Assembly (NCBI GenBank): GCA_019745555.1
Contig: JAIESX010000002.1
Coordinates: 161,191 to 225,190, forward strand
DNA: 64,000 nt
Source of the DNA: Burkholderiaceae bacterium
Lineage (GTDB): Bacteria; Pseudomonadota; Gammaproteobacteria; Burkholderiales; Burkholderiaceae_C
Reading direction: 5' to 3'
Below, piece by piece: positions 8,943-18,309 of the stretch. How positions within the stretch are numbered: position 1 is the first letter of the stretch; each line of letters starts with the position of its first letter. The notes beneath the pieces are model-generated. The model was given only the letters and a program-made list of their open reading frames with translations. It was not told the origin of the DNA and ran no database searches. The translations under genes and the position numbers were made by a program.

Positions 8943-10163
8943 ATGGACATGACGCCCCACTTCCCGATCTATATGGACTACGGCGCCACCACGCCTTGCG
9001 ACCCGCGCGTGGTGGACGCCATGATCCCCTGGTTGCGCGAGCACTTCGGCAACCCGGCTTCACGCAGCCACGCCTGGGGCTGGGAGGCCGAGGAGGCCGT
9101 GGAGACCGCGCGTGGTCACGTGGCAGCCCTGATCGGTGCCGACCCGCGTGAGATCGTCTGGACCTCCGGCGCCACCGAATCCAACAACCTCGCGCTCAAG
9201 GGCGCGGCCCACTTCTACAAGGGCAAGGGCAAGCACCTGATCACGGTGAAGACCGAGCACAAGGCCGTGCTCGACACCATGCGCGAGCTCGAGCGTCAGG
9301 GCTTCGAGGTGAGCTATCTGGATGTGCAGGAAGACGGCCTGCTGGATTTCGAGGCGCTCAAGGCCGCGATCCGCCCCGACACCATCCTGATCAGCGTGAT
9401 GTACGTCAACAACGAGATCGGCGTGATCCAGGACATCCCGGCCATTGGCAAGCTTTGCCGCGAGAAGGGGATCATCTTCCACGTGGACGCGGCCCAGGCC
9501 ACGGGCAAGGTCGAGATCGACCTCAACACCCTGCCGGTCGACCTGATGAGCCTGGCGTCCCACAAGACCTACGGGCCCAAGGGCATCGGTGCGCTCTATG
9601 TACGCCGCAAGCCGCGCGTGCGCCTGGAGGCACAGATGCACGGCGGCGGCCACGAGCGCGGCATGCGCTCGGGCACGCTGCCCACCCACCAGTGCGTGGG
9701 CATGGGCGAGGCCTTCCGCATCGCCAAAGTGGAGATGGCACAGGATCTGGCCAAGGCCCGCAAGCTGCAGCAGCGCCTGCTCGACGGCCTCAAGGATGTG
9801 GAACAGGTCTACGTGAACGGCCACCTGGAAAAGCGCGTGCCGCACAACCTCAACATGAGCTTCAACTTTGTCGAGGGTGAGTCGCTGATCATGGGCATCA
9901 AGGGCCTGGCGGTGTCGTCCGGCTCGGCCTGCACCTCGGCCAGCCTGGAGCCCAGCTATGTGCTGCGCGCCCTGGGCCGCAGCGACGAGCTGGCCCACAG
10001 CAGCCTGCGCATGACCATCGGCCGTTTCACGACCGAGGAAGAGATCGACTACGCGATCACCACCATCAAGCACAACGTAGCCAAGCTGCGTGAGCTCAGC
10101 CCGCTCTGGGAAATGTTCCAGGACGGTGTGGACCTCAGCACGATTCAATGGGCGGCTCACTGA
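8943..10163 (+). CDS. iscS: Cysteine desulfurase IscS
   Basis: The 406-residue class V aminotransferase-fold enzyme takes sulfur from cysteine and passes it to IscU. The PLP lysine is Lys208 in [12 protein letters not shown]. The catalytic cysteine is Cys330 in [45 protein letters not shown] and DAAQATGK are also present, and the C-terminus has SPLWEM. The start is probably the ATG at 8943; the ATG at 8949 is an alternative, and neither has a strong ribosome site. It starts 28 bases after iscR and is followed 18 bases later by iscU. Confidence 0.96.
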   Translation: MDMTPHFPIYMDYGATTPCDPRVVDAMIPWLREHFGNPASRSHAWGWEAEEAVETARGHVAALIGADPREIVWTSGATESNNLALKGAAHFYKGKGKHLITVKTEHKAVLDTMRELERQGFEVSYLDVQEDGLLDFEALKAAIRPDTILISVMYVNNEIGVIQDIPAIGKLCREKGIIFHVDAAQATGKVEIDLNTLPVDLMSLASHKTYGPKGIGALYVRRKPRVRLEAQMHGGGHERGMRSGTLPTHQCVGMGEAFRIAKVEMAQDLAKARKLQQRLLDGLKDVEQVYVNGHLEKRVPHNLNMSFNFVEGESLIMGIKGLAVSSGSACTSASLEPSYVLRALGRSDELAHSSLRMTIGRFTTEEEIDYAITTIKHNVAKLRELSPLWEMFQDGVDLSTIQWAAH

Positions 10164-10181
10164 GCCCGAAGGAGAAAAATC

Positions 10182-10568
10182 ATGGCATACAGCGAAAAAG
10201 TCATCGACCACTACGAAAACCCGCGCAACGTCGGCTCCTTTGACAAGGGCGACGACACGGTCGGCACCGGCATGGTGGGCGCGCCCGCCTGCGGCGACGT
10301 GATGAAGCTGCAGATCAAGGTGAACCCGGCCACCGGCGTCATCGAGGACGCGCGCTTCAAGACCTATGGCTGCGGTTCGGCCATCGCCTCGAGTTCGCTC
10401 GTGACCGAATGGGTCAAGGGCAAGACCCTGGACGAGGCCGCCGCATTGAAGAACAGCCAGATCGCCGAAGAGCTGGCCCTGCCGCCGGTCAAGATCCACT
10501 GCTCCATCCTGGCCGAAGACGCCATCAAGGCCGCCGTGGACGACTACCGCAAGAAGCACCTGAACTGA
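10182..10568 (+). CDS. iscU: Fe-S cluster assembly scaffold IscU
   Basis: The 128-residue scaffold has the three cluster cysteines Cys37 (GAPACGD), Cys64 ([10 protein letters not shown]) and Cys107 (KIHCSIL), plus the LPPVK motif at 100-104 that is recognised by HscA. Asp39 next to Cys37 is conserved. It assembles 2Fe-2S clusters on sulfur from IscS and hands them on with the help of HscA/HscB. A strong AAGGAG ribosome site lies upstream. Confidence 0.97.
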   Translation: MAYSEKVIDHYENPRNVGSFDKGDDTVGTGMVGAPACGDVMKLQIKVNPATGVIEDARFKTYGCGSAIASSSLVTEWVKGKTLDEAAALKNSQIAEELALPPVKIHCSILAEDAIKAAVDDYRKKHLN

Positions 10569-10569
10569 G

Positions 10570-10893
10570 ATGGCCGTTTCCCTGACTGAAGCCGCCGCCC
10601 GGCATGTGACCCGCTACCTCGCCAAGCGCGGCAAGGGCGTGGGGGTGCGTCTGGGGGTGAAGACCACCGGCTGCTCGGGCCTGGCCTACAAGCTGGAGTA
10701 CGTGGACGAAATCGCTCCTGAGGACATCGTCTTCGAGGGGCACGGCGTCAAGGTGCTGGTCGACCCCAAGAGCCTGTCCTACATCGACGGGACCGAGCTG
10801 GATTTCGTGCGCGAAGGTCTGAACGAGGGCTTCAAGTTCAACAACCCGAACGAGCGCGATCGTTGCGGGTGTGGTGAATCGTTCCGCGTGTGA
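10570..10893 (+). CDS. iscA: Iron-sulfur cluster assembly protein IscA
   Basis: The 107-residue A-type carrier has the invariant cysteines Cys35 (TTGCSG), Cys99 and Cys101 (RCGCGESF), exactly as in E. coli IscA. A-type carriers receive clusters or iron and deliver them, notably to 4Fe-4S proteins. It starts one base after the iscU stop codon and overlaps hscB by four bases (GTGA), so translation is probably coupled. Confidence 0.96.
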   Translation: MAVSLTEAAARHVTRYLAKRGKGVGVRLGVKTTGCSGLAYKLEYVDEIAPEDIVFEGHGVKVLVDPKSLSYIDGTELDFVREGLNEGFKFNNPNERDRCGCGESFRV

Positions 10894-11417
10894 ACCTGCA
10901 GTCCGACGATTTCGAGCTGTTCGGCCTGCCGCGGCGGTACGCGCAGGACCGTGCCGCCATCGATGCGCGCTGGAAGGACCTGCAGCGTGAGGCCCATCCG
11001 GACAAGTTCGCCGCCCAGGGCGCAGCGGCCCAGCGTGTGGCCATGCAGTGGTCGGTGCGCATCAACGAGGCCTACCAGCGCCTCAAGGATCCGCTGCGAC
11101 GCGCGGCCTATCTTTGTGAGCTGCACGGTGTACCGGTGAACGCGGAGAACAACACGGCCATGCCGGCTGAGTTCCTGATGCAGCAGATGGAATGGCGCGA
11201 GGCGCTCGAAGAGGCGCAGGATGTCGAAGCCCTCGATGCCCTGGGTGCCGAAGTCGGCCGCAGTCGCCAGGCCTTGCTCCAGCGCTGCGAGCAGCTGATC
11301 GACGGGGCGCGGGACTACGCTGCTGCCGTGGCCCAGGTACGGGCCCTGATGTTCATCGAGCGTTTTGCGCAGGACATCGACAAGCACTACGAGAAGATGG
11401 AGAGCCGGGCCGGGTGA
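10890..11417 (+). CDS. hscB: Co-chaperone HscB (Hsc20)
   Basis: The 175-residue J-protein has an N-terminal J-domain with the HPD motif at residues 36-38 (REAHPDKF) and a C-terminal three-helix domain that binds IscU ([18 protein letters not shown], and [11 protein letters not shown]). It stimulates the ATPase of HscA and delivers IscU to it. The start is a GTG that overlaps the iscA stop. Confidence 0.95.
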   Translation: MNLQSDDFELFGLPRRYAQDRAAIDARWKDLQREAHPDKFAAQGAAAQRVAMQWSVRINEAYQRLKDPLRRAAYLCELHGVPVNAENNTAMPAEFLMQQMEWREALEEAQDVEALDALGAEVGRSRQALLQRCEQLIDGARDYAAAVAQVRALMFIERFAQDIDKHYEKMESRAG

Positions 11418-11455
11418 CAATAACGGCCTCCCTCCCGGTACAGAACAGAACAACG

Positions 11456-13312
11456 ATGGCATTGCTGCAGATTTCCGAACCCGGCCAGGCCCCCGATCCG
11501 CACCAGCGGCGCATCGCGGTGGGCATCGACCTGGGCACCACGCATTCGCTGGTGGCCGCCGTGCGCCACGGTGTGGCCGAATGCCTGCCCGATGCACAGG
11601 GCCACGTCTTGCTGCCGTCTGTGGTGCGCTATCTGCAGGGCAACGGCCGCCAGATCGGCGCCGAGGCGCTGGCGCAGCAGATCCACGATCCGGGCAACAC
11701 CATCGTCTCGGTCAAACGCCTCATGGGCCGTGGCCTGTCCGATATTGCCGATGCGGGCAAGCTGCCTTACGCGCTGGTCGACGGTCCGGGCATGGTGCGC
11801 GTGCGGACCATTGCAGGCGAGAAGACGCCGGTGGAAGTCAGTGCCGAGATCCTGGCGACGCTGCGCTACCGCGCCGAGGACAGTTTCAACGCCGACCTCT
11901 ATGGTGCCGTGATCACGGTGCCGGCCTATTTCGACGATGCTCAGCGCCAGGCCACCAAGGACGCGGCCCAGCTTGCCGGTCTCAACGTGCTGCGCCTGAT
12001 CAACGAGCCCACGGCCGCAGCCATCGCCTACGGCCTGGACAACGCCAGCGAAGGTGTCTACGCGGTCTATGACCTGGGCGGCGGCACTTTCGACATCTCC
12101 GTCCTGCGCCTTTCGCGGGGTGTGTTCGAGGTCATCGCCACCGGTGGCGACTCGGCTCTGGGGGGCGATGACTACGACCGTGCCCTGGCCGAGTGGATGC
12201 TGGCCGAGACCGGCCTCACAGCGGACACGCCCGAGGACCAGGCCCGCATTCTGGCCGAGGCACGCACGGCCAAGGAGGCCCTGTCGGACGAGGAGATCGT
12301 CACGGCCGAGATCGAGCTTTCCAGCGGCGCTGCAGACCTGTCGCTCAACCGCGACCAGTTCGAGGCCTGCACGGCTGCGCTGACGGCGCGCACCATGACC
12401 GCCGTGCGCAAGGTCTTGCGTGACGCGCGACTGGGGGCAGACGAGGTGCAGGGCGTGGTCATGGTCGGGGGCTCCACCCGCATGCCCGTGGTCCGGCGTG
12501 CGGCTGGCGAGTTCTTCGGCCGCGAGCCGCTGACGAATCTGAACCCGGACGAGGTTGTGGCGCTCGGCGCTGCCATCCAGGCCAACCAGCTCGCAGGCAA
12601 CAACCCGGCCGGCGATCTGCTGCTGCTGGACGTGATCCCGCTCTCGCTGGGCATCGAGACCATGGGTGGCCTGGTGGAGCGCATCGTGCCGCGCAACCAG
12701 ACCATCCCGACCGCGATGGCGCAGGACTTCACCACCTACAAGGACGGTCAGACCGCCCTGGCCCTGCATGTGGTGCAAGGCGAGCGGGACCTGGTGGCGG
12801 ATTGCCGCAGCCTCGCGAGATTTGAATTGCGCGGCATCCCGCCGATGGCGGCCGGTGCCGCCCGCATCCGCGTGACCTTCACCATCGATGCCGACGGCCT
12901 GCTCCAAGTCTCCGCTCGCGAGCAGACCAGCGGTGTCGAGGCCAGCATTGCCGTCAAGCCCTCCTATGGCCTGGGAGACGACCAGATCGCCCGGATGCTG
13001 CAGGAAAGCTTCTCGACCGCGCAGGCCGACATGAAGGCGAGGGCGCTCGTCGAGGCCCGCGTCGAGGCCGAGCGCATGCTCATGGCCACGCGCACCGCCT
13101 TGGCCGCCGATGGTGACCTGCTCTCGGCCGCTGAGCGCACCGCCATTGATGCGCTGATGGCCGCGCTCGACAGCATCCGCACCCAGGAGGACGCGGCGGC
13201 GATCGACGCCGCCACCGAGGCCCTGGCCAGGGGGACCGAGGCCTTCGCCGCCTTGCGCATGAACCGCGGTATCCGCCAGGCCCTGGCCGGCAAGAACATC
13301 GAGGCCGTCTGA
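11456..13312 (+). CDS. hscA: Fe-S assembly chaperone HscA (Hsp70 family)
   Basis: The 618-residue Hsp70 homologue has the phosphate-binding loop [12 protein letters not shown], the [16 protein letters not shown] segment, [24 protein letters not shown], the linker region [14 protein letters not shown] and a substrate-binding domain. It drives release of clusters from IscU by binding its LPPVK motif together with HscB. I chose the ATG at 11456 ([10 protein letters not shown]), 38 bases after hscB. Confidence 0.95.
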   Translation: MALLQISEPGQAPDPHQRRIAVGIDLGTTHSLVAAVRHGVAECLPDAQGHVLLPSVVRYLQGNGRQIGAEALAQQIHDPGNTIVSVKRLMGRGLSDIADAGKLPYALVDGPGMVRVRTIAGEKTPVEVSAEILATLRYRAEDSFNADLYGAVITVPAYFDDAQRQATKDAAQLAGLNVLRLINEPTAAAIAYGLDNASEGVYAVYDLGGGTFDISVLRLSRGVFEVIATGGDSALGGDDYDRALAEWMLAETGLTADTPEDQARILAEARTAKEALSDEEIVTAEIELSSGAADLSLNRDQFEACTAALTARTMTAVRKVLRDARLGADEVQGVVMVGGSTRMPVVRRAAGEFFGREPLTNLNPDEVVALGAAIQANQLAGNNPAGDLLLLDVIPLSLGIETMGGLVERIVPRNQTIPTAMAQDFTTYKDGQTALALHVVQGERDLVADCRSLARFELRGIPPMAAGAARIRVTFTIDADGLLQVSAREQTSGVEASIAVKPSYGLGDDQIARMLQESFSTAQADMKARALVEARVEAERMLMATRTALAADGDLLSAAERTAIDALMAALDSIRTQEDAAAIDAATEALARGTEAFAALRMNRGIRQALAGKNIEAV

Positions 13313-13333
13313 GCCCGTACGGAAAGAAGCAGC

Positions 13334-13672
13334 ATGCCCGTCATCAAGATCCTGCCCCATCCCGAATACTGCCCGCAAGGCGCCCAGATCAGTGCGCCCG
13401 CCGGCACCTCGATCTGTGAGGCCCTGCTCGATAACCACATCAACATCGAACACGCCTGCGACATGAGTTGCGCCTGCACGACCTGCCACGTCATCGTGCG
13501 CCAGGGCTATGACTCGCTCAACGAAGCGGACGAGAACGAGGAAGACCTGCTGGACCGCGCCTGGGGCCTGGAGCCGCAGTCGCGCCTGAGCTGCCAGGCC
13601 ATCCTGGCGCAGCAGGATCTGGTGGTGGAGATTCCCAAGTACTCCATCAACCACGCCAAGGAAAACCACTGA
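13334..13672 (+). CDS. fdx: ISC-type 2Fe-2S ferredoxin
   Basis: The 112-residue adrenodoxin-type ferredoxin has cluster ligands Cys42, Cys48, Cys51 and Cys87, set in HACDMSCACTTCHVIVRQG and RLSCQAI. An additional Cys46 is present, as in E. coli Fdx. It supplies electrons for cluster assembly on IscU. It is the last recognisable isc gene; I see no iscX behind it, although iscX often ends this operon. A GGAAAGAAG stretch serves as ribosome site. Confidence 0.95.
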   Translation: MPVIKILPHPEYCPQGAQISAPAGTSICEALLDNHINIEHACDMSCACTTCHVIVRQGYDSLNEADENEEDLLDRAWGLEPQSRLSCQAILAQQDLVVEIPKYSINHAKENH

Positions 13673-13803
13673 CTCCGCGAGAGCCGCGCTAGGCGGTCTT
13701 GCCGTGCTTACCGGGTGTTCAACCGGTTGCGCGCGGCGCCTGGCCCCGAGAGGGGGCGCGGAGGGCTGCTTCTTTGTTGGTTTGTGGCGGCTATGATTGA
13801 CGT

Positions 13804-14505
13804 ATGCGTCAGATCGTCCTCGATACCGAAACCACAGGCCTGTCCGCCGAGAACGGCGACCGCATCATCGAACTGGGTTGCGTGGAGCTGCTCAACCGCA
13901 AGCTGACCGGCAATAACCTGCATTTCTATTTCAACCCCGGGCGCGACAGCCACGAGGACGCGCTGCGCGTGCACGGCATCAGCAACGAGTTCCTGCGCGA
14001 CAAGCCCAGGTTCGCGGAGTTGGCCGAAGAGATCCTGGCCTACCTGCAGGGCGCCGAGATCATCATCCACAACGCGGCCTTCGATGTCGGTTTTCTCAAC
14101 AAGGAGCTCGAGCTGATCGGCAAGCCGCGCTTCGCCGACTTCGTCGCAGGCATCACGGACACCCTGGCCATGGCCAAGGAGATGTACCCGGGTAAGCGCA
14201 ACTCCCTCGATGCCTTGTGCGACCGCCTGGGCGTGGACAACTCGGGCCGCACGCTGCACGGTGCGCTGCTCGACGCCGAACTGCTGGCCGACGTCTACAT
14301 CAACCTCACGCGCGGACAGGACGCGCTGCTGATCGACGCGGTGGAGACCAGCGCGGCCGGCGGCAGCTTCGAGCGGGTCGACCTCAGCGCTTTCGTGCTG
14401 CCCGTGATCACGGCGTCGGAGCAGGAACTGGCCGCGCACGAGGACCTGCTGAGCCAGCTCGACAAGGCCAGTGGCGGCAAGACCGTCTGGCGCGCGGCAG
14501 CCTGA
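13804..14505 (+). CDS. dnaQ: DNA polymerase III epsilon subunit (3'-5' proofreading exonuclease)
   Basis: The 233-residue protein has the DEDDh exonuclease motifs: Exo I VLDTETTGL, Exo II HNAAFDVGF, and Exo III HGALLDAELLADVY. A C-terminal tail beyond the nuclease domain would bind the alpha subunit. It proofreads replication errors in the Pol III core. The start at 13804 (MRQIVLDTETTG) matches family length, although no clear ribosome site is visible. The 131 bases between fdx and this gene hold no other recognisable feature. It is followed by tRNA-Val. Confidence 0.94.
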   Translation: MRQIVLDTETTGLSAENGDRIIELGCVELLNRKLTGNNLHFYFNPGRDSHEDALRVHGISNEFLRDKPRFAELAEEILAYLQGAEIIIHNAAFDVGFLNKELELIGKPRFADFVAGITDTLAMAKEMYPGKRNSLDALCDRLGVDNSGRTLHGALLDAELLADVYINLTRGQDALLIDAVETSAAGGSFERVDLSAFVLPVITASEQELAAHEDLLSQLDKASGGKTVWRAAA

Positions 14506-14573
14506 GGCCCGCCCGAGACTTGTGGCATAATTCTGGTTTTCCTGAAGACGCAAACGTCTTGCGCACGGATTCA

Positions 14574-14648
14574 GGGCGATTAGCTCAGCGGTAGAGCACT
14601 GCATTCACACTGCAGGGGTCACATGTTCGATCCATGTATCGCCCACCA
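14574..14648 (+). tRNA. tRNA-Val (anticodon CAC)
   Basis: A full cloverleaf can be drawn by eye. The acceptor stem GGGCGAT (14574-14580) pairs with ATCGCCC (14638-14644), followed by discriminator A and an encoded CCA. The D arm is GCTC-AGCGGTA-GAGC, the anticodon stem CTGCA/TGCAG closes the loop TTCACAC with anticodon CAC, and the T arm is ACATG-TTCGATC-CATGT. A CATAAT -10-like box lies at 14526-14531 and a 6-bp hairpin (AAGACG/CGTCTT, 14545-14560) lies in the leader. Confidence 0.95.
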
Positions 14649-14654
14649 ACAAGA

Positions 14655-14684
14655 AAGCCCGCAGTCCAACGACTGCGGGCTTTT
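14655..14684 (+). terminator. Rho-independent terminator after tRNA-Val
   Basis: AAGCCCGCAGTC at 14655-14666 pairs perfectly with GACTGCGGGCTT at 14671-14682 around a CAAC loop, followed by a TTTT tail. It starts seven bases after the tRNA CCA. Confidence 0.88.
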
Positions 14685-14697
14685 GCTTTGCTGGTCT

Positions 14698-15711
14698 TCA
14701 GCGCGGCGGTGGCAGCGGTTCGCCGCGCAGGCGGGCCCAGAGCCAGGGCAGCGCGCGCGCCAGCTCGGGCCGCCGCCCGCGTGCCTGGGCGGGCTCCGGA
14801 GCGGCCGCGGGGCCGGCCGCCGGACCGATGTCGAAGGTGAAGGAGTAGGTCGGCGTCTGTCCCATGCGCAGGTCGCTGAGGTGGGCGCGGCCGTCCACGG
14901 CCTGCAGGGCGACCAGGCCCTTGGCGAAGCGGTTCAGTCGTTCGTAGCCCGGATGACCGGCGTAGGCCTGTATGAGTTCGGCGCCGCGCGCGTGGGTCTC
15001 CCAGAGCGGCTCGGCTTGCGCGTCCAGCAGCGAATAGAAGCCCTCGTGGTAGTGCGTCGGTGTGGTGGCCACCACGCGCCAGAGCACGCTGTTGAAGGCG
15101 GTGGGCGTGACCAGCAGGGCATCGGCGCGCAGGCCCTGGCGGTCCAGCGAGGCCTGGGCAATGCCGCGTACATGCTGCTGCACGGCCATGCCCCAGAGCA
15201 GATAGACCGTGCTCAGCGCCAGACCCGCAGTATTGGCCCGCAACGCGAAGCCAGGGCGCTGCCGGCAGGCCAGAGCAAGCAGCAGGCCCAGCAGCAGAGG
15301 CAGGGTGTACAGCGGGTCGATGACGAAGACGCTGCCCAGGCCATAGGGATGGTTGCTGAAGGGCAGGGCCAGCTGGGTGCCGTAGATGGTCAGCGTGTCC
15401 AGCAGCGTGTGGGTGATCAGGATCAACCAGGCGGCCAGCCACCAGCGGCGCCACAGCGGCCATTCGCCATGCAGACGTGCAATGCCGGCGGCGAACAGCG
15501 GCGCGCACAGCGTGAGCCAGAAGAGGGCATGGCTCTCGGCCCGGTGCCGGACCATGTTGAGCATGGGGTCGCCATGGTCGATGAAGACATCGAGGTCGGG
15601 CAGGGTGCCCAGAACGGCGCCCCAGCCGGCGGCCTTGGCGACGGAGGTGCGCCGGCCCATGACGGCCACGCCCACGGCGGCGCCCAGCGCCAGTTGAGAG
15701 ACGGAATCCAT
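14698..15711 (-). CDS. Inner-membrane metal-dependent hydrolase (YdjM/DUF457-type)
   Basis: The protein (337 residues from the ATG at 15711; an ATG at 15723 is also in frame) has an N-terminal membrane domain of about 190 residues. Its acidic/histidine motifs are GTLPDLDVF, HRAESHALF and ITHTLLDTLTIYG, the pattern of the YdjM-like membrane-bound metal-dependent hydrolase family. The C-terminal 140 residues are soluble and without a recognised motif. The reaction is unknown for the family. The gene is convergent with the tRNA terminator and lies alone behind the dioxygenase gene. Confidence 0.75.
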   Translation of the reverse strand: MDSVSQLALGAAVGVAVMGRRTSVAKAAGWGAVLGTLPDLDVFIDHGDPMLNMVRHRAESHALFWLTLCAPLFAAGIARLHGEWPLWRRWWLAAWLILITHTLLDTLTIYGTQLALPFSNHPYGLGSVFVIDPLYTLPLLLGLLLALACRQRPGFALRANTAGLALSTVYLLWGMAVQQHVRGIAQASLDRQGLRADALLVTPTAFNSVLWRVVATTPTHYHEGFYSLLDAQAEPLWETHARGAELIQAYAGHPGYERLNRFAKGLVALQAVDGRAHLSDLRMGQTPTYSFTFDIGPAAGPAAAPEPAQARGRRPELARALPWLWARLRGEPLPPPR

Positions 15712-15755
15712 GCGCCCGATCATGTCAGATCGGGTGTGGCGCCGTGCTCGCAGGG

Positions 15756-16397
15756 CTATGAGAGCGCGAGCACGATGGGGAAGCGTGCCTGCAGCCCCTG
15801 GGCGCCGGACAGGAAGGGCACGGTCAGGGCTGCGCGGTCGGCGTCGGAGCGGAGCTGGCGCCAGAGAAAGTCCCGGGCATTGCCCGGATCGCCGGCCACA
15901 TAGAGCTGGGTGGTCAGCAGTTCGCGCGTGCCGAGACTGACCTTGACATGGATATGGGGTGTGCGGCCGCTGTAGGGGGCGGGGCGCAGCGTGCGGAAGC
16001 GGTAGCGCCCCTCGCTGTCCACGAGGACGCGACCATAGCCCTGGAAGGCGGGGTCGGCCCGGCCGCCATCACCCGGGTGGTGGTAATGCCCCTGGTGGTC
16101 ACATTGCCAGATCTCGATCTGGGCGCCGCGCACCGGGGTGCCGGCCGTGTCGGTGATGACGCCGTCGAGCCAGGCCGGGGTGCCATGGCGGTAGTCGACG
16201 GTTCCGTTGCGCAGCAGATCACCGTCCTGGTCCTGGGGGCGCTGGACCGGATAGAAGGGGCCCTCGCTCTGGGCAGGCGTCGGGTGCAGGGCGCGCGCGG
16301 GCCGGGACCGGGCCGGTGTGAGCCAGACCGGCCCGGCCACGGCCGAGGCCAGGCCCAGTCGCAGCAGGCGCCGGCGGTCGGGACGAGGAAAGTTCAT
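15756..16397 (-). CDS. Tat-exported intradiol ring-cleavage dioxygenase family protein
   Basis: The 213-residue protein starts with a twin-arginine type signal (RPDRRRLLRLGLASAVAGPVWL). After that come intradiol dioxygenase features: QSEGPFYP, a GVITDTAGTPVRGAQIEIWQCD strand pair, GHYHHPGD, RYRFRTLRPAPYSGRTPHIHVKV. The Tyr and His residues in these segments are the expected Fe(III) ligands. Cytoplasmic family members cleave catechol or protocatechuate; exported ones are poorly characterised. An AAGGAG ribosome site sits 6 bases before the ATG at 16397, and an upstream ATG at 16400 is possible. It is divergent from a tetR-RND efflux cluster across a perfect palindrome, which suggests shared control. 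Confidence 0.8.
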   Translation of the reverse strand: MNFPRPDRRRLLRLGLASAVAGPVWLTPARSRPARALHPTPAQSEGPFYPVQRPQDQDGDLLRNGTVDYRHGTPAWLDGVITDTAGTPVRGAQIEIWQCDHQGHYHHPGDGGRADPAFQGYGRVLVDSEGRYRFRTLRPAPYSGRTPHIHVKVSLGTRELLTTQLYVAGDPGNARDFLWRQLRSDADRAALTVPFLSGAQGLQARFPIVLALS

Positions 16398-16470
16398 CAT
16401 GTACTCCTTGGTCATGCGCGGCCCGGGGCGTCCGGCCGCCGTTTGCGCAACTTGACGGTTCCTGTCATGC

Positions 16471-16490
16471 ACTAGACTCATGAGTCTAGT
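16471..16490. promoter_or_regulatory. Perfect 20-bp palindrome, candidate TetR operator
   Basis: ACTAGACTCA at 16471-16480 is followed directly by its exact reverse complement TGAGTCTAGT. It sits between the divergent dioxygenase and tetR genes, 65 bases before tetR. A TATGAT -10-like box at 16490-16495 overlaps its right edge. TetR-family repressors commonly bind such palindromes beside their own gene; the link to this regulator is inference. Confidence 0.7.
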
Positions 16491-16555
16491 ATGATCGCCA
16501 GTCCTGACCTGACCGGTGCATCCGACCGCCCGGCTCTCCGCCATCCCTTGCCCAT

Positions 16556-17146
16556 ATGACCGCCGACACCCGTGCCCGCATCCTTGAGGCGGCCCTGGAC
16601 ACTTTTTGCGAAAAGGGCTACGACGCCTGCGTGGACGATATCGCGCGCCGCGCCGGCGTGGTCAAGCAGACCCTGTATCACCACTATGGCAGCAAGGAGA
16701 GCCTGTTCCGCGAGGCCCTGACCGGCCTGGTCCATGTGCTGCTGGTGGACCTGGGCGCGCGCTCCGGCTCGCTGCGTGAAGACCTGCTGCGTTTTGCCGA
16801 GTCCTTCCAGGGCCAGGCCATGAGCGAGCAGGGCCTGGCCCTGCACCGCATGCTGGTGGCTGAATCGCCGCGTTTTCCCGAACTGGCCCGCGCGGTGTAC
16901 GAGACCTGGCAATTGGCCGGCACGGAGCTGGCGCGTTTGTTGCGTGAAGCCATGGCACGCGGTGAACTCCGCCAGGACGACCCGGAGTTCGCCGCCGACA
17001 TGCTGATCAGCCTGCTGACCGGCACCCAGCGCGATCTGCGCCTGCTGGGCATGCCCGTGGAATGTGCACAGCGGAGCGGACGCACGGTCAGGATCGTCGA
17101 TTGTTTTCTGCAGGCATACGCACCGGCGGGTGCACGCAAGTCTTGA
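16556..17146 (+). CDS. TetR/AcrR family transcription regulator
   Basis: The 196-residue protein has the TetR helix-turn-helix in its first 50 residues (ARILEAALDTFCEKGYDACVDDIARRAGVVKQTLYHHYGSKESLF), then an all-helical ligand-binding domain of the AcrR/TetR C-terminal type. It stands directly before a three-gene RND efflux operon (20 bases to the next start). It is therefore probably the local repressor, acting on the palindrome at 16471. The inducer is unknown. Confidence 0.88.
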   Translation: MTADTRARILEAALDTFCEKGYDACVDDIARRAGVVKQTLYHHYGSKESLFREALTGLVHVLLVDLGARSGSLREDLLRFAESFQGQAMSEQGLALHRMLVAESPRFPELARAVYETWQLAGTELARLLREAMARGELRQDDPEFAADMLISLLTGTQRDLRLLGMPVECAQRSGRTVRIVDCFLQAYAPAGARKS

Positions 17147-17166
17147 AGGTTGAAGGGGAAAAACAA

Positions 17167-18303
17167 ATGAAAGCTGTCCACTATCGTGTCACGGCCCTGG
17201 CGGCCGTCCTCGCCCTGCTGCTCAGCGGCTGCGGCAAATCAGAAGCGCCCAAAGGTGGCGCCGCTCCCGGCGGTGCGCCGCCGCCCACCGAGGTGGCCGT
17301 GGTCGTGGCACAGCCGGGCGAAGCCTTGCTGACCAAGGAGCTGCCGGGCCGCTTGCAGGCCTGGCGTACGGCCCAGGTCCGCGCGCGGGTCGAGGGCATC
17401 GTCGAGCAACGCCTGTTCGAGGAAGGCTCGGACGTCAAGGCGGGTATGCCGCTGTACCGGATCGACGCACGCACCTACCGTACCAGCCACGCGGCGGCCA
17501 AGGCCGAGCTGGCTGCAGCGCAGGCGGTGGTCAACCGTTACCGGCCGCTGGTCGAGATGAAGGCCGTGAGCCAGCAGGAGCTGGATGCCGCCGAGGCCCG
17601 CCTGCGTCAGGCCGAGGCCGCGCTGGCCCGCGCCGAACTGGACCTGGAGAACACCACCGTACCGGCGCCGATCTCCGGCCGCATCGGACGCTCGCTCGTC
17701 ACCGAGGGCGCCTTGGTGGGGCGCGGCGAGGCCACGCAGCTGGCGACCATCGAGCAGATCGATCCCATCTACGTGAACTTCACCCAGAGCAGCGTGGAAC
17801 TGCTGGCCCTGCGTGAGGCCATCGCCAGCGGCCGCTGGAAGAAGGCGGACACCCGGCGCATGGAGCTGGTGCTGGAGAACGACAGCGTCTATCCTCTGCA
17901 GGGCAAGCTGCTCTTCTCGGACCTCTCGGTGGACCCGAACACGGGCGCTGTCTCGCTGCGCGCCGAGTTCCCGAATCCGAAGAAGGAGCTGCTGCCCGGC
18001 ATGTTCGTGCGCGTGCGTTACCCGCAGGCCAAGGCGGACCAGCTCATCACGCTGCCGCAGCGCGCCGTCCAGCTGTCGCCGGCCGGGGCCTCGGTGATGG
18101 TCGTGGGCGAGGGCAACAAGCTCGTGCCGCGGCCGGTCAAGCTCGGTGGCATGAGTGGCACACGCTGGACCATCCTTAGCGGCCTGCAGGGCGGCGAGCA
18201 GGTCATGGTGGAAGGGCACATGAAGGCCTATCCGGGCAGCGTGGTCAAGCCTGTGCCCTGGACGCCGACGCCGGCTGCTGCACCTGCCACCCAGGGGAAG
18301 TAA
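17167..18303 (+). CDS. RND efflux periplasmic adaptor lipoprotein (AcrA/MexA type)
   Basis: The 378-residue protein starts with a lipoprotein signal ending in LLLSGC (Cys at about residue 20). It then has the membrane-fusion-protein layout: LPGRLQAWRTAQVRARVEGIVEQRLFEEGSDVKAG (first half lipoyl domain), a helical hairpin around residues 100-145, a second half lipoyl domain (TTVPAPISGRIGRS) and beta-barrel and membrane-proximal domains. It links the inner-membrane pump to the outer-membrane channel. A GAAGGGGA ribosome site precedes the ATG at 17167. The pump gene follows after six bases. Confidence 0.93.
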   Translation: MKAVHYRVTALAAVLALLLSGCGKSEAPKGGAAPGGAPPPTEVAVVVAQPGEALLTKELPGRLQAWRTAQVRARVEGIVEQRLFEEGSDVKAGMPLYRIDARTYRTSHAAAKAELAAAQAVVNRYRPLVEMKAVSQQELDAAEARLRQAEAALARAELDLENTTVPAPISGRIGRSLVTEGALVGRGEATQLATIEQIDPIYVNFTQSSVELLALREAIASGRWKKADTRRMELVLENDSVYPLQGKLLFSDLSVDPNTGAVSLRAEFPNPKKELLPGMFVRVRYPQAKADQLITLPQRAVQLSPAGASVMVVGEGNKLVPRPVKLGGMSGTRWTILSGLQGGEQVMVEGHMKAYPGSVVKPVPWTPTPAAAPATQGK

Positions 18304-18309
18304 AACATC

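Noticed and set aside
11387..13669. 760-codon minus-strand open frame opposite hscA and fdx
   Set aside because: Spans two firmly identified genes in antisense and has composition typical of a shadow frame.
13792..13797. TATGAT box just before dnaQ as a promoter
   Set aside because: No -35 hexamer at suitable distance, and it would place the transcript start on the ATG itself.
14585..15508. Minus-strand open frame running from the hydrolase gene through the tRNA-Val terminator
   Set aside because: It reads through the tRNA gene in antisense and is a different frame of the real membrane hydrolase gene.
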